NCBI RefSeq assembly: GCF_007197755.1
Contig: NZ_CP041636.1
Span: forward strand, 780,001 to 844,000
Length of the DNA: 64,000 nt
From: Ferrovibrio terrae
Lineage (GTDB): Bacteria; Pseudomonadota; Alphaproteobacteria; Ferrovibrionales; Ferrovibrionaceae
Direction: 5' to 3'
The notes beneath the pieces were generated by a model that saw nothing but the letters and a program-made list of their open reading frames with translations, ran no database searches and had not been told where the DNA came from. Both the position numbers and the translations under genes were made by a program. Position 1 is the first letter of the stretch. The number at the start of each line of letters is the position of its first letter. Below, piece after piece: positions 9,244 to 17,658 of this stretch.

Positions 9244-11187
9244 ATGTGCGGCATTGCCGGCTTTCTGACCTGGCGCGGAACCCCCGCCGACCTGCTGCAG
9301 CAGCAGGTGAAGGCGATGACCGATGCCATCGCCTATCGCGGCCCCGATGCCGACACCAACTGGGTGGATGCCGGCGCCGGGCTGGCGCTGGGCCATCGTC
9401 GCCTCGCCATCGTCGACCTGACGCCGACCGGCGCGCAGCCGATGCTGAGCGCCAACGAACGCTTCGTCATCTGCTACAACGGCGAGATCTTCAACGCAGC
9501 TGACGTCGCGCGCGATCTGCCCGGCATCAACTTCCGCGGCACCAGCGATACGGAAGTTTTGCTGGAAGCCTGCGTCGCCTGGGGCGTCGAGAAAGCCGTG
9601 TCGCGTTTCATCGGCATGTTCGCCTTCGCGCTGTGGGACCGCAAGGAGCGGAAAATCTGGCTGGTGCGCGACCGGCTCGGCATCAAGCCGGTCTACTGGA
9701 CAAAACAAAACACCGCGCAGGGTCCGGCCCTGCTGTTCGGTTCGGAGCTGAAGGCGCTGGCCGCTTATCCCGACTGGCAGCCGAAGCTGGATCGCGCGGC
9801 TTTGGCCGGCTATCTGCGCTACGGCTATGTGCCGGCGCCGCGTTCGATCTATGAAAATGTGCAGAAGCTGCCGCCCGGTCATATCCTCTGCGTGGAGTCC
9901 GACGGCACCGAGACGCTGACCTGCTTCTGGGACCTGCGGCAGATCGCGCGCGACGGCGTGCGCAACCGCGACACGCGGCCCGAGGCCGAACAGCTGGAAG
10001 CGCTGCACGACCTGCTGAAAGACGCCGTCAAACGCCGCATGATCGCCGATGTGCCGCTGGGCGCTTTTCTGTCGGGTGGCATCGATTCGTCCACGGTCGT
10101 TGCGCTGATGCAGGCGCAGTCGACGCAGGCGGTGAAGACCTTTTCCATCGGATTCCAGGACGAGGCCTTCAACGAGGCCGTGCATGCGCGCGCCGTGGCC
10201 AAGCATCTGGGCACCGACCATACCGAACTGGTGATCGATCCCGCCCATGCGCGCGACGTGATCCCCGACCTGCCCTTCATGTATGACGAGCCGTTCTCGG
10301 ACTCGTCGCAGATTCCCACCTACCTCGTCTCCAAGCTGGCGCGCGAAAAGGTGACGGTGTCGCTGTCGGGCGATGGCGGCGACGAAATCTTCGCCGGCTA
10401 TGTGCGCTATCTCGGCATCGACCGCGTGTGGAACGCAGTTGGCTCCGTGCCGGCCGTGGCGCGGCGCGGCGGCGGCGCGGCGCTGCAGATGCTGTCGCCC
10501 GATGCCTGGGACACCATGTTCAGCGCGGTGCCCGCCCGCTACAAGCCGAAATTCCTCGGCGACAAGATCCACAAGGGTGCAGCGATCCTGGGCGAGGCCG
10601 ACGCGGACGCGATGTATGGCGCGCTGGTGTCGCAATGGGATGGCGAATCACTCGTCAATCATGGCGTGGTGCGTCCGGCAAATGACGCAACGCTGGCCGC
10701 CGACCTGCCCGAGACGGTGGCGCGCCTGCGCTATCGCGACATGACCACCTATCTGCCCGACGACATCCTGACCAAGGTGGATCGCGCCAGCATGGCCGTG
10801 GCCCTGGAAGCGCGCGTGCCGCTGCTGGATCATCGCGTGGTGGAATATGCCTGGACCCTGCCGCCGGACCGGCTGCTCAACGGCAGCCAGGGCAAGAAGC
10901 TGCTGCGGCAGGTGCTGTACAAGTATGTGCCTCAGCACATGGTGGAGCGGCCCAAGACCGGGTTCGGCATGCCGGTCGGCGACTGGCTGCGCGGGCCGCT
11001 GCGCGACTGGGCCGAAAGCCTGCTGTCCGACGCCGCGCTGAAGCGCGACGGGCTGATCGATCCGGCCCCGGTGCGGCTGCGCTGGCAGGAGCACTTGAGC
11101 GGCCGGCGCAACTGGCAGCACAGCCTGTGGACCGTGCTGATGTTCCAGGCCTGGCGCACGCGCTGGAACGGCGTCGCCCAAGTCTGA
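9244..11187 (+). CDS. asnB: Asparagine synthase (glutamine-hydrolysing)
   Basis: 647 residues, a class II glutamine amidotransferase joined to an ATP-pyrophosphatase synthetase domain. Cys2 (MCGIAGF) is the glutaminase nucleophile; RGPDAD and NGEIFN are conserved glutaminase motifs. The PP-loop LSGGIDSS lies at residues 276-283, followed by SLSGDGGDEIFAGY. Length fits the AsnB type that includes asparagine-synthase-like enzymes of polysaccharide clusters, but no such cluster is present here, so a metabolic role in asparagine supply is likely. The 187 bp upstream holds no other gene. Confidence 0.93.
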   Translation: MCGIAGFLTWRGTPADLLQQQVKAMTDAIAYRGPDADTNWVDAGAGLALGHRRLAIVDLTPTGAQPMLSANERFVICYNGEIFNAADVARDLPGINFRGTSDTEVLLEACVAWGVEKAVSRFIGMFAFALWDRKERKIWLVRDRLGIKPVYWTKQNTAQGPALLFGSELKALAAYPDWQPKLDRAALAGYLRYGYVPAPRSIYENVQKLPPGHILCVESDGTETLTCFWDLRQIARDGVRNRDTRPEAEQLEALHDLLKDAVKRRMIADVPLGAFLSGGIDSSTVVALMQAQSTQAVKTFSIGFQDEAFNEAVHARAVAKHLGTDHTELVIDPAHARDVIPDLPFMYDEPFSDSSQIPTYLVSKLAREKVTVSLSGDGGDEIFAGYVRYLGIDRVWNAVGSVPAVARRGGGAALQMLSPDAWDTMFSAVPARYKPKFLGDKIHKGAAILGEADADAMYGALVSQWDGESLVNHGVVRPANDATLAADLPETVARLRYRDMTTYLPDDILTKVDRASMAVALEARVPLLDHRVVEYAWTLPPDRLLNGSQGKKLLRQVLYKYVPQHMVERPKTGFGMPVGDWLRGPLRDWAESLLSDAALKRDGLIDPAPVRLRWQEHLSGRRNWQHSLWTVLMFQAWRTRWNGVAQV

Positions 11188-11285
11188 GTCCGGGATTAAA
11201 TCCGGTTCGCCAAAAGCGGGAATTTCCCCTGCGGCAGAGGCACTTGGCGCATCCGCCGGAACTCTGTGGGTGGCAGGACGGTTCG

Positions 11286-11312
11286 TTGACAGCCCCCGGA
11301 GCGGGTTATAGT
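11286..11312 (+). promoter_or_regulatory. Candidate housekeeping promoter of etfBA-hbd
   Basis: TTGACA (11286-11291) and TATAGT (11307-11312) are both near consensus but separated by 15 bp, shorter than the ideal 17. It lies about 105 bp before etfB in a 230-bp gap that otherwise shows nothing recognisable. Confidence 0.45.
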
Positions 11313-11418
11313 GTGCAGCGCGAAAAAGCTGGCGCCGGGCGCTTTCTCTGGCCTGCTCCAGCCGCCAAAATCCGTTTTTCTCGCCGCTTTTATTGCTAAC
11401 AATCAGGGTTGCATGTCC

Positions 11419-12168
11419 ATGAAGGTACTGGTCGCGGTCAAGCGCGTGGTGGACTACAACGTCAAGATCCGCGTGAAGGCGGACAAGACGGGTGTCGATC
11501 TCGCCAACGTGAAGATGTCGATGAATCCGTTCGACGAGATTGCCGTCGAGGAAGCCGTGCGCCTGAAAGAGGCCGGCACGGCCACGGAAGTGATCGCCGT
11601 CTCGATCGGCACCGCGCAGTCGCAGGAGACGCTGCGCACGGCGCTGGCGATGGGCGCCGACCGCGGCATCCTGGTGAAGACCGACGCAGAGGTGCAGCCG
11701 CTGGCGGTGGCCAAGATCCTGGCGAAGATCGCGGAGGCTGAAGCCCCGCAGCTGGTGATCGTGGGCAAGCAGGCGATTGACGACGACAGCAACCAGACCG
11801 GCCAGATGATGGCCGCCCTGCTGGGCTGGGCCCAGGGCACGTTTGCCAACAAGGCAGCCCTTGCCGACGGCAAGGCGACCGTGGTGCGCGAAGTGGACGG
11901 CGGTCTTGAGACGGTGGAGCTGAAACTGCCCGCCGTGGTCACCACCGACCTGCGCCTGAACGAGCCGCGCTATGCGTCGCTGCCCAATATCATGAAGGCG
12001 AAGAAGAAGCCCATTGAAGAGAAGACGCCCGAGGATTACGGCGTCGATATCGCGCCCAGGCTGAAGACGCTGTCGGTGGACGAGCCGCCCAAGCGCAAGG
12101 CCGGCGTCAAGGTGCCGGACGTTGCCACCCTGGTGCAGAAGCTGAAGACCGAAGCGGGAGTGATCTGA
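11419..12168 (+). CDS. etfB: Electron transfer flavoprotein subunit beta
   Basis: The 249-residue small subunit of ETF, which accepts electrons from acyl-CoA dehydrogenases and passes them to ETF:ubiquinone oxidoreductase. The N-terminus [20 protein letters not shown] and the segment [17 protein letters not shown] are diagnostic; it binds AMP. The start at 11419 gives the canonical beginning; an ATG two codons earlier (11413) is possible, as the only ribosome-like site (AGGG at 11405) fits neither perfectly. etfA follows after 1 bp. Confidence 0.95.
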   Translation: MKVLVAVKRVVDYNVKIRVKADKTGVDLANVKMSMNPFDEIAVEEAVRLKEAGTATEVIAVSIGTAQSQETLRTALAMGADRGILVKTDAEVQPLAVAKILAKIAEAEAPQLVIVGKQAIDDDSNQTGQMMAALLGWAQGTFANKAALADGKATVVREVDGGLETVELKLPAVVTTDLRLNEPRYASLPNIMKAKKKPIEEKTPEDYGVDIAPRLKTLSVDEPPKRKAGVKVPDVATLVQKLKTEAGVI

Positions 12169-12169
12169 G

Positions 12170-13105
12170 ATGAGCGTGCTGGTAATCGCTGAACACGATA
12201 ACGCCTCGCTCAAGGCCGCGACGCTCAATGCCGTGACGGCCGCCCAGGCCATCGACGCCGATGTGCATGTGCTGGTCGCCGGTGAAAAGGCCGATGCGGC
12301 GGCTGCTGCGGCCGCCAAGGTCGCCGGTGTGGCCAGGGTGATCCATGTCGAGGCCGCGCATTACGCGCATGGCCTGGCCGAGCCTCTCGCCGTGCTGATC
12401 GCCGAACTGGGCAAGGGCTATGGCGCCATCGTCGCGCCGGAGACCACGTCCGGCAAGAACGTGATGCCGCGCGTGGCAGCTCTGCTCGATGTGATGCAGA
12501 TTTCCGGCATCGTCGAGGTGAAGTCTGCCGATACCTTCGTGCGTCCGATCTATGCCGGCAACGCCATGGCGACCGTGCAGTCTTCGGATGCGATCAAGGT
12601 CGTCACCGTGCGCACCACCGGTTTTGCCGCCGCCGCCGCTGACGGCGGCTCGGCCAGCGTCGAGAAGGGCACGGCCGCCAGCGATCCGGGCGTGTCGACG
12701 TTCATCGGCCAGGAGCTGCAGAAGTCGGACCGTCCGGAGCTGACGGCGGCCAAGATCATCGTCTCGGGTGGTCGCGGCATGGGCTCGGGCGAGAATTTCA
12801 AGCTGATCGAGGCCGTGGCCGACAAGCTGGGTGCCGCGGTCGGCGCCAGCCGCGCCGCCGTGGACGCCGGCTTCGTGCCGAACGACTACCAGGTCGGCCA
12901 GACCGGCAAGATCGTCGCGCCGCAGCTCTATGTCGCGGTCGGCATCTCGGGTGCGATCCAGCATCTCGCCGGCATGAAGGACTCGAAAGTCATCGTCGCC
13001 ATCAACAAGGACGAAGAGGCGCCGATCTTCCAGGTTGCCGACTACGGCCTGGTCGGCGATCTGTTCAAGATCCTCCCCGAACTCGAAGCCGAGCTCGGCA
13101 AGTAA
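12170..13105 (+). CDS. etfA: Electron transfer flavoprotein subunit alpha
   Basis: The 311-residue FAD-binding large subunit of ETF. The N-terminal domain resembles EtfB; the C-terminal FAD domain carries [48 protein letters not shown] in parts, and SGAIQH. It starts 1 bp after etfB and is followed 18 bp later by hbd, giving a compact fatty-acid or butyryl-CoA oxidation operon. The subunits form a heterodimer in the cytoplasm. Confidence 0.96.
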   Translation: MSVLVIAEHDNASLKAATLNAVTAAQAIDADVHVLVAGEKADAAAAAAAKVAGVARVIHVEAAHYAHGLAEPLAVLIAELGKGYGAIVAPETTSGKNVMPRVAALLDVMQISGIVEVKSADTFVRPIYAGNAMATVQSSDAIKVVTVRTTGFAAAAADGGSASVEKGTAASDPGVSTFIGQELQKSDRPELTAAKIIVSGGRGMGSGENFKLIEAVADKLGAAVGASRAAVDAGFVPNDYQVGQTGKIVAPQLYVAVGISGAIQHLAGMKDSKVIVAINKDEEAPIFQVADYGLVGDLFKILPELEAELGK

Positions 13106-13123
13106 CCGGAGACGGTAGACCGC

Positions 13124-13996
13124 ATGATCAAGACCATTGGGGTGATCGGCGCAGGCCAGATGGGCAACGGTATCGCCCATGTCTGTGCGCTGGCCGGTTA
13201 CGATGTCGTGCTGCAGGACATCAATGCCGCGCAGCTCGACAAGGCGCTGGAAACCATCGGCGGCAACATGGCCCGCCAGGTGGCGCGCGGCAAGATCACC
13301 GAGGCCGACAAGGCCAAGGCGCTGACGCATATCCGCACCTCGAACGACATCCGCGCCTTCGCCGAGACCGACTTCATCGTCGAGGCCGCCACCGAGAACG
13401 AGGGCCTGAAGAAGAAGATCTTCGCCGACCTCTGCCCGGTGCTGAAGCCGGATGCCATTCTGGCCACCAACACCTCGTCGATCTCGGTGACCCGCCTGGC
13501 CTCCTCGACCGACCGGCCGGAAAAGTTCATGGGCATGCATTTCATGAACCCGGTGCCGGTGATGCAGCTGGTCGAGCTGATCCGCGGCATCGCCACCGAT
13601 GAAACCACCTTCAGGATGGTGCGCGAACTCACCGTCAAGCTGAACAAGACGCCGGCCAATTCGGAAGATTTCCCCGCCTTCATCGTCAACCGCATCCTGC
13701 TGCCGATGATCAACGAGGCGATCTACACGCTGTATGAAGGCGTGGGTTCGGTCGAAGCGATCGACACCGCCATGAAGCTGGGCGCCAACCATCCGATGGG
13801 GCCGCTCCAGCTCGCCGACTTCATCGGCCTCGACACCTGCCTCTCGATCATGCAGGTGCTCTACGAGGGCCTGGCCGACAGCAAGTATCGCCCGTGTCCG
13901 CTGCTGGTGAAATATGTCGAGGCCGGCTGGCTGGGTCGCAAGACCAACCGCGGCTTCTACGACTATCGCGGCGAACATCCGACCCCCACTCGTTAA
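13124..13996 (+). CDS. 3-hydroxybutyryl-CoA dehydrogenase
   Basis: 290 residues, oxidising 3-hydroxyacyl-CoA to acetoacetyl-CoA with NAD(P). The Rossmann motif [13 protein letters not shown] lies at residues 6-18; [21 protein letters not shown] contains the catalytic His; the C-terminal dimerisation domain has [17 protein letters not shown]. It matches the Hbd/PaaH type in length. Its place directly behind etfBA fits short-chain beta-oxidation or polyhydroxybutyrate-related metabolism. A strong terminator follows. Confidence 0.93.
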   Translation: MIKTIGVIGAGQMGNGIAHVCALAGYDVVLQDINAAQLDKALETIGGNMARQVARGKITEADKAKALTHIRTSNDIRAFAETDFIVEAATENEGLKKKIFADLCPVLKPDAILATNTSSISVTRLASSTDRPEKFMGMHFMNPVPVMQLVELIRGIATDETTFRMVRELTVKLNKTPANSEDFPAFIVNRILLPMINEAIYTLYEGVGSVEAIDTAMKLGANHPMGPLQLADFIGLDTCLSIMQVLYEGLADSKYRPCPLLVKYVEAGWLGRKTNRGFYDYRGEHPTPTR

Positions 13997-14036
13997 GAGG
14001 GGCCGACGCGGTAAAATCCGCGACGCACGAACGACA

Positions 14037-14064
14037 AAGGGGCCTCACGGCCCCTTTTCTTTTT
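14037..14064 (+). terminator. Intrinsic terminator after hbd
   Basis: Stem AAGGGGCC, loop TCAC, stem GGCCCCTT, followed by TTCTTTTT. It ends the etfB-etfA-hbd transcript about 40 bp after the last stop codon. Confidence 0.85.
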
Positions 14065-14072
14065 ACTAAACG

Positions 14073-14107
14073 GGATCCCGGCTCGCGCTTCGCCTGGCCG
14101 GGATGAC
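14073..14107 (-). repeat. Palindromic intergenic repeat, third type
   Basis: On the minus strand: GTCATCCCGGCC, a centre of AGGCGAAGCGCGA, then GCCGGGATCC. The arms pair (ATCCCGGC with GCCGGGAT). It differs from the two other repeat families in its longer, purine-rich centre. Confidence 0.65.
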
Positions 14108-14121
14108 GACCTGTGATGTCA

Positions 14122-14155
14122 TGTCACTCCGGGCTTGACCCGGGGTCCCATTTTT
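14122..14155 (+). repeat. Second palindromic repeat family, copy 2
   Basis: TGTCACTCCGGG, centre CTTGA, CCCGGGGTCCC, then ATTTTT. It lies just past the stop codon of the tlpA-like gene (which ends at 14161 on the minus strand) and may double as a terminator for it. Confidence 0.7.
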
Positions 14156-14160
14156 CCTGC

Positions 14161-14715
14161 CTATTTCTCCGCGATCGCCGCGTCGATCAGCCTGAGCGCA
14201 TCGGCCTGGTCCCATTCGGCGGCGCCGATCAGGCGCCCGATCTCGCGGCCCTGGCGGTCGATCAGGATGCTGGTCGGCAGGCCGATGGTGCCCCAGGCGC
14301 GGCCCGATTTCATGCTGGTGTCGAGATAGGAGGCCAGATGACGCGCACCGATCTGGCCGAGGAATATCTCCACCTTGGCCCGGCCGCTGCGATCCTGCGC
14401 AACCGCCACCACGGCGAAATCCTTCGATCCGCGCTTGGCCTGCAGCCGATCCAGCGCCGGCATCTCCTCGCGGCAGGGCACGCACCAGGTGGCCCAGAGA
14501 TTGAGCAGCACGACCTTGCCGCGGAAAGCCTCCAGCGTCACCGGCCGGTCATTCGGGTCGAGGAATTCGGCCAGTGCGGCTGGCTTCCGCTCGGCCGAGA
14601 CGCTAAATTTCTGCATCTCGCCCAGCCTGGGCAATTCTTGGCGCGGCAGATCGGCTGCCATGGCAGACCCTGCCATCGCGCAAACCGCCGCCAGAACCGT
14701 CAGAAACCGTTTCAT
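14161..14715 (-). CDS. TlpA-like periplasmic thiol-disulfide oxidoreductase
   Basis: 184 residues with a signal peptide ([23 protein letters not shown], cleavage after AMA) and a thioredoxin-fold domain. The redox centre is WATWCVPC (Cys78, Cys81) and the cis-Pro loop is [10 protein letters not shown]. The family (TlpA/ResA) keeps apocytochromes or copper-site cysteines reduced in the periplasm. The start at 14715 is chosen because it begins a clean signal peptide; the frame is open to 14844. It diverges from argH with only 19 bp between start codons, so the two promoters must overlap the opposite gene. Confidence 0.9.
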   Translation of the reverse strand: MKRFLTVLAAVCAMAGSAMAADLPRQELPRLGEMQKFSVSAERKPAALAEFLDPNDRPVTLEAFRGKVVLLNLWATWCVPCREEMPALDRLQAKRGSKDFAVVAVAQDRSGRAKVEIFLGQIGARHLASYLDTSMKSGRAWGTIGLPTSILIDRQGREIGRLIGAAEWDQADALRLIDAAIAEK

Positions 14716-14734
14716 ACCCGAAGCCATCCCGATC

Positions 14735-16201
14735 ATGTCCGCCAAGAAGAAATCAGATAAGTCCCCCACCAAGCCTAAGCAAGCCAACAGCATGTGGGGC
14801 GGACGCTTTGCCGCAGGCCCGGCGGCGATCATGACCGAGATCAATGCCTCGATCCGCTTCGATCAGAAGCTGTACCGCCAGGATATCCGCGGCTCGAAAG
14901 CGCATTGCGCCATGCTGGTGCGACAGGGCCTCATTTCCGCCGCCGAGGGCAAGAAGATCCAGGGCGGTCTGGACACAATTCTGCGTGAGATCGAGGCCGG
15001 CAAGTTCAAGATCGATCCGGCGCTGGAAGACATCCACATGCATGTGGAGGCGCGGCTGTCCGACCTGATCGGCAAGCCGGCCGGACGCCTGCACACCGCG
15101 CGCTCGCGCAACGACCAGGTGGCGACCGATTTCCGCCTCTGGGTGCGCGATGCCATCGACAAGATCGATGCGGGCCTGAAAGACCTGCAGCTCACGCTGC
15201 TGCGCCGCGCCGAGGACTATGCCGACACGGTGATGCCGGGCTTCACCCATCTGCAGGCCGCGCAGCCGGTCACCTTCGGCCATCACCTGATGGCCTATGT
15301 CGAGATGGTGGGCCGCGACCGCTCGCGGCTGAATGACGCCCGCGCGCGCCTGAATGAAAGCCCGCTGGGCGCCGCGGCTCTGGCCGGCACGTCATTGCCG
15401 ATCGACCGCGACAGCACGGCGAAGGAACTGGGTTTCGCCCGCCCGATGGCCAATTCGCTCGATGCCGTGGCCGACCGCGACTATGCGCTGGAATTCCTCT
15501 CGGCGGCCTCGATCTGCGCCGTGCATCTGTCGCGTCTCGCCGAAGAGATCGTGATCTGGACGTCTGCTCAATTCCGTTTTGTCTCGCTCAGCGATGCCTT
15601 CACCACCGGCTCGTCGATCATGCCGCAGAAGCGCAATCCCGATGCCGCCGAACTGGTGCGCGGCAAGGTCGGCCGTATCGTGGGCAGCCTGAATGCGCTG
15701 CTGATCACGATGAAGGGCCTGCCGATGACCTACGGCAAGGACATGCAGGAAGACAAGGAGCCCACCTTCGACGCGGTGGAAAACCTGGAACTCTGCATCG
15801 CCGCCACCGCGGGTATGATCGCCGACCTCAAGGCCAACAAGCCGCGCATGCAGGATGCCGCCGGCGAAGGTTATACCACCGCCACCGACCTGGCCGACTG
15901 GTGCGTGCGCAAGCTGGATATGCCGTTCCGCCAGGCGCATCACGTGGCCGGCAGCCTGGTGCGGCTGGCCGAGACGCAGGACAAACCGCTGGAAGCGCTG
16001 ACGCTGGCCGAGATGCAGAGCGTGGAAAAGCGCATCAGCAAGGATGTGTTCGCCGTGCTGGGCGTGCAGAATTCGGTGAAGAGCCGCGTGTCCTATGGCG
16101 GCACCGCACCGGCCAACGTGAAGAAACAGGTCGCGCGCTGGCGCAAGTTGCTTGACGCCGAAAAGCTTGCAGGAAAGAAGAAAACGCGGGACAAGGCGTG
16201 A
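14735..16201 (+). CDS. argH: Argininosuccinate lyase
   Basis: 488 residues, the last step of arginine synthesis (argininosuccinate to arginine and fumarate). The N-terminal core [10 protein letters not shown] starts at residue 20, [19 protein letters not shown] carries conserved residues, and the superfamily signature [12 protein letters not shown] sits near residues 292-303. A Lys-rich 19-residue leader precedes the core. The stop TGA overlaps the ATG of the lipoprotein gene by one base. Order argH-lipoprotein-lysA is conserved in many Proteobacteria. Confidence 0.97.
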   Translation: MSAKKKSDKSPTKPKQANSMWGGRFAAGPAAIMTEINASIRFDQKLYRQDIRGSKAHCAMLVRQGLISAAEGKKIQGGLDTILREIEAGKFKIDPALEDIHMHVEARLSDLIGKPAGRLHTARSRNDQVATDFRLWVRDAIDKIDAGLKDLQLTLLRRAEDYADTVMPGFTHLQAAQPVTFGHHLMAYVEMVGRDRSRLNDARARLNESPLGAAALAGTSLPIDRDSTAKELGFARPMANSLDAVADRDYALEFLSAASICAVHLSRLAEEIVIWTSAQFRFVSLSDAFTTGSSIMPQKRNPDAAELVRGKVGRIVGSLNALLITMKGLPMTYGKDMQEDKEPTFDAVENLELCIAATAGMIADLKANKPRMQDAAGEGYTTATDLADWCVRKLDMPFRQAHHVAGSLVRLAETQDKPLEALTLAEMQSVEKRISKDVFAVLGVQNSVKSRVSYGGTAPANVKKQVARWRKLLDAEKLAGKKKTRDKA

Positions 16202-16356
16202 TGCGCTCCAGGATCGTCCTTTTGCTGCTGATTCTCGCACTGCCGGCGCTGGCCGCCTGCGGCCGCAAGGATGTGCCGGATTATCCTAAGGATGCCATCG
16301 ACCGGCCGGGTGCGTTCGACCGCACCCAGCGCAACCAGAATCCCCGCTATTACTGA
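16201..16356 (+). CDS. lptM: Small lipoprotein, LptM (YifL)-like
   Basis: A 51-residue lipoprotein, short enough to be missed by a length cutoff. The signal peptide [20 protein letters not shown] ends in a lipobox LAAC (Cys20), followed by GRKDVPDYPKDAIDRPG and a polar tail. Its position between argH and lysA and its short Pro-rich mature part match LptM, which in Enterobacteria assists assembly of the LptD LPS translocon. Function here is inferred from synteny and shape; the lipobox is seen directly. It starts on the last base of the argH stop. Confidence 0.85.
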   Translation: MRSRIVLLLLILALPALAACGRKDVPDYPKDAIDRPGAFDRTQRNQNPRYY

Positions 16357-16365
16357 GATACTCCG

Positions 16366-17658
16366 ATGACTGGACTGCCCTGGTTCGCCTATCGCAATGG
16401 CGTGCTGCATGCCGAAAACGTGCCGCTGGATCATATCGCCGCCGAAGTCGGCACGCCGGTCTATGTCTACAGCACCGCGGCGCTGACCGATCGCTACACC
16501 AGCCTGGCCGAGGCCTTTGCCGGACTGCCGGTGCTGATCGCCTATGCGATGAAGGCCAATGCCAATATGGCGCTGATCCGCCATCTGGGTAGCTTAGGCG
16601 CCGGCGCCGATGTGGTGTCGGCCGGCGAATTGCAGATCGCCATGAAGGCCGGCATCGCGCCGGGCAAGATCATCTTCGCCGGCGTCGGCAAGACCAGAGC
16701 CGAAATGGCGATTGCGCTGAAGGCCGGCAATACCGGCATCGCGCAGTTCAATGTCGAATCCGAACCTGAACTCGATGCGCTGTCGGCGGTCTCGGCTTCG
16801 CTCGGCGTCAAGGCGCCGGTGGCGATCCGCATCAACCCCGATGTCGATGCCAAGACGCACAAGAAGATCACCACGGGGAAAGCTGAAAACAAGTTCGGTA
16901 TTTCCTACACCCGCGCCCGCGAAGTCTATGCCCATGCAGCGAAGCTGCCCGGCATCAGGATCACCGGCGTGCATGTGCATATCGGCAGCCAGCTGACCGA
17001 CCTCGCGCCCTATGAGGCCACCTTCATCAAGCTGGCCGAACTGGTGAAGGATCTCCGCGCCGACGGCCACGACATCCAGCGCATCGACCTGGGCGGCGGC
17101 ATCGGTATTACCTACGACGACGAGACGCCGCCGGACCCCAGGGCCTATGCCGATCTGGTGCGCAAATACATTGCCCCGCTGGGCTGCGAGATCGCGCTGG
17201 AGCCGGGCCGCTACATCGTCGGCAATGCCGGACTGCTGCTGACCGCCGTCACATTCGTCAAGCCGGCCGAGGGCAAGACCTTCCTGATCCTCGATTCCGG
17301 CATGAACGACCTGATCCGCCCGGCGATGTATGAGGCGTTCCATCGCATCGTGCCCGTAAAAGCGCCAAATCCCGAAGCTGAGCTGGCGCCGGTCGATGTC
17401 GTCGGCCCGGTCTGCGAAAGCGGCGACACCTTTGCCGAAGACCGTCCGATGCCGCCGGTCGATGACGGAGATTTGCTCGCCATCCTTTCGGCGGGTGCTT
17501 ATAGTTCTTCCATGGCCTCGACCTACAACGCACGGCCGCTGGCCCCGGAGGTTCTGGTTGATGGCGACAGGTTTGCCATTGTCCGGCGCCGCCCTAGCAT
17601 CGATGAAATGACGGCCCTGGAGACCCAGCCGGCATGGCTCAGCAAGGCGAAGGCGTAA
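16366..17658 (+). CDS. lysA: Diaminopimelate decarboxylase
   Basis: 430 residues, converting meso-diaminopimelate to lysine in the last step of lysine synthesis. Fold III PLP enzyme: Lys63 in YAMKANAN holds PLP, VHIGSQ and DLGGGIGI form the phosphate site, EPGRYIVGNAG and CESGDTFAED are the substrate motifs, including the active-site Cys of the second subunit. It starts 9 bp after lptM. Its 3' end overlaps the next gene by 25 bp in another frame. Confidence 0.97.
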   Translation: MTGLPWFAYRNGVLHAENVPLDHIAAEVGTPVYVYSTAALTDRYTSLAEAFAGLPVLIAYAMKANANMALIRHLGSLGAGADVVSAGELQIAMKAGIAPGKIIFAGVGKTRAEMAIALKAGNTGIAQFNVESEPELDALSAVSASLGVKAPVAIRINPDVDAKTHKKITTGKAENKFGISYTRAREVYAHAAKLPGIRITGVHVHIGSQLTDLAPYEATFIKLAELVKDLRADGHDIQRIDLGGGIGITYDDETPPDPRAYADLVRKYIAPLGCEIALEPGRYIVGNAGLLLTAVTFVKPAEGKTFLILDSGMNDLIRPAMYEAFHRIVPVKAPNPEAELAPVDVVGPVCESGDTFAEDRPMPPVDDGDLLAILSAGAYSSSMASTYNARPLAPEVLVDGDRFAIVRRRPSIDEMTALETQPAWLSKAKA

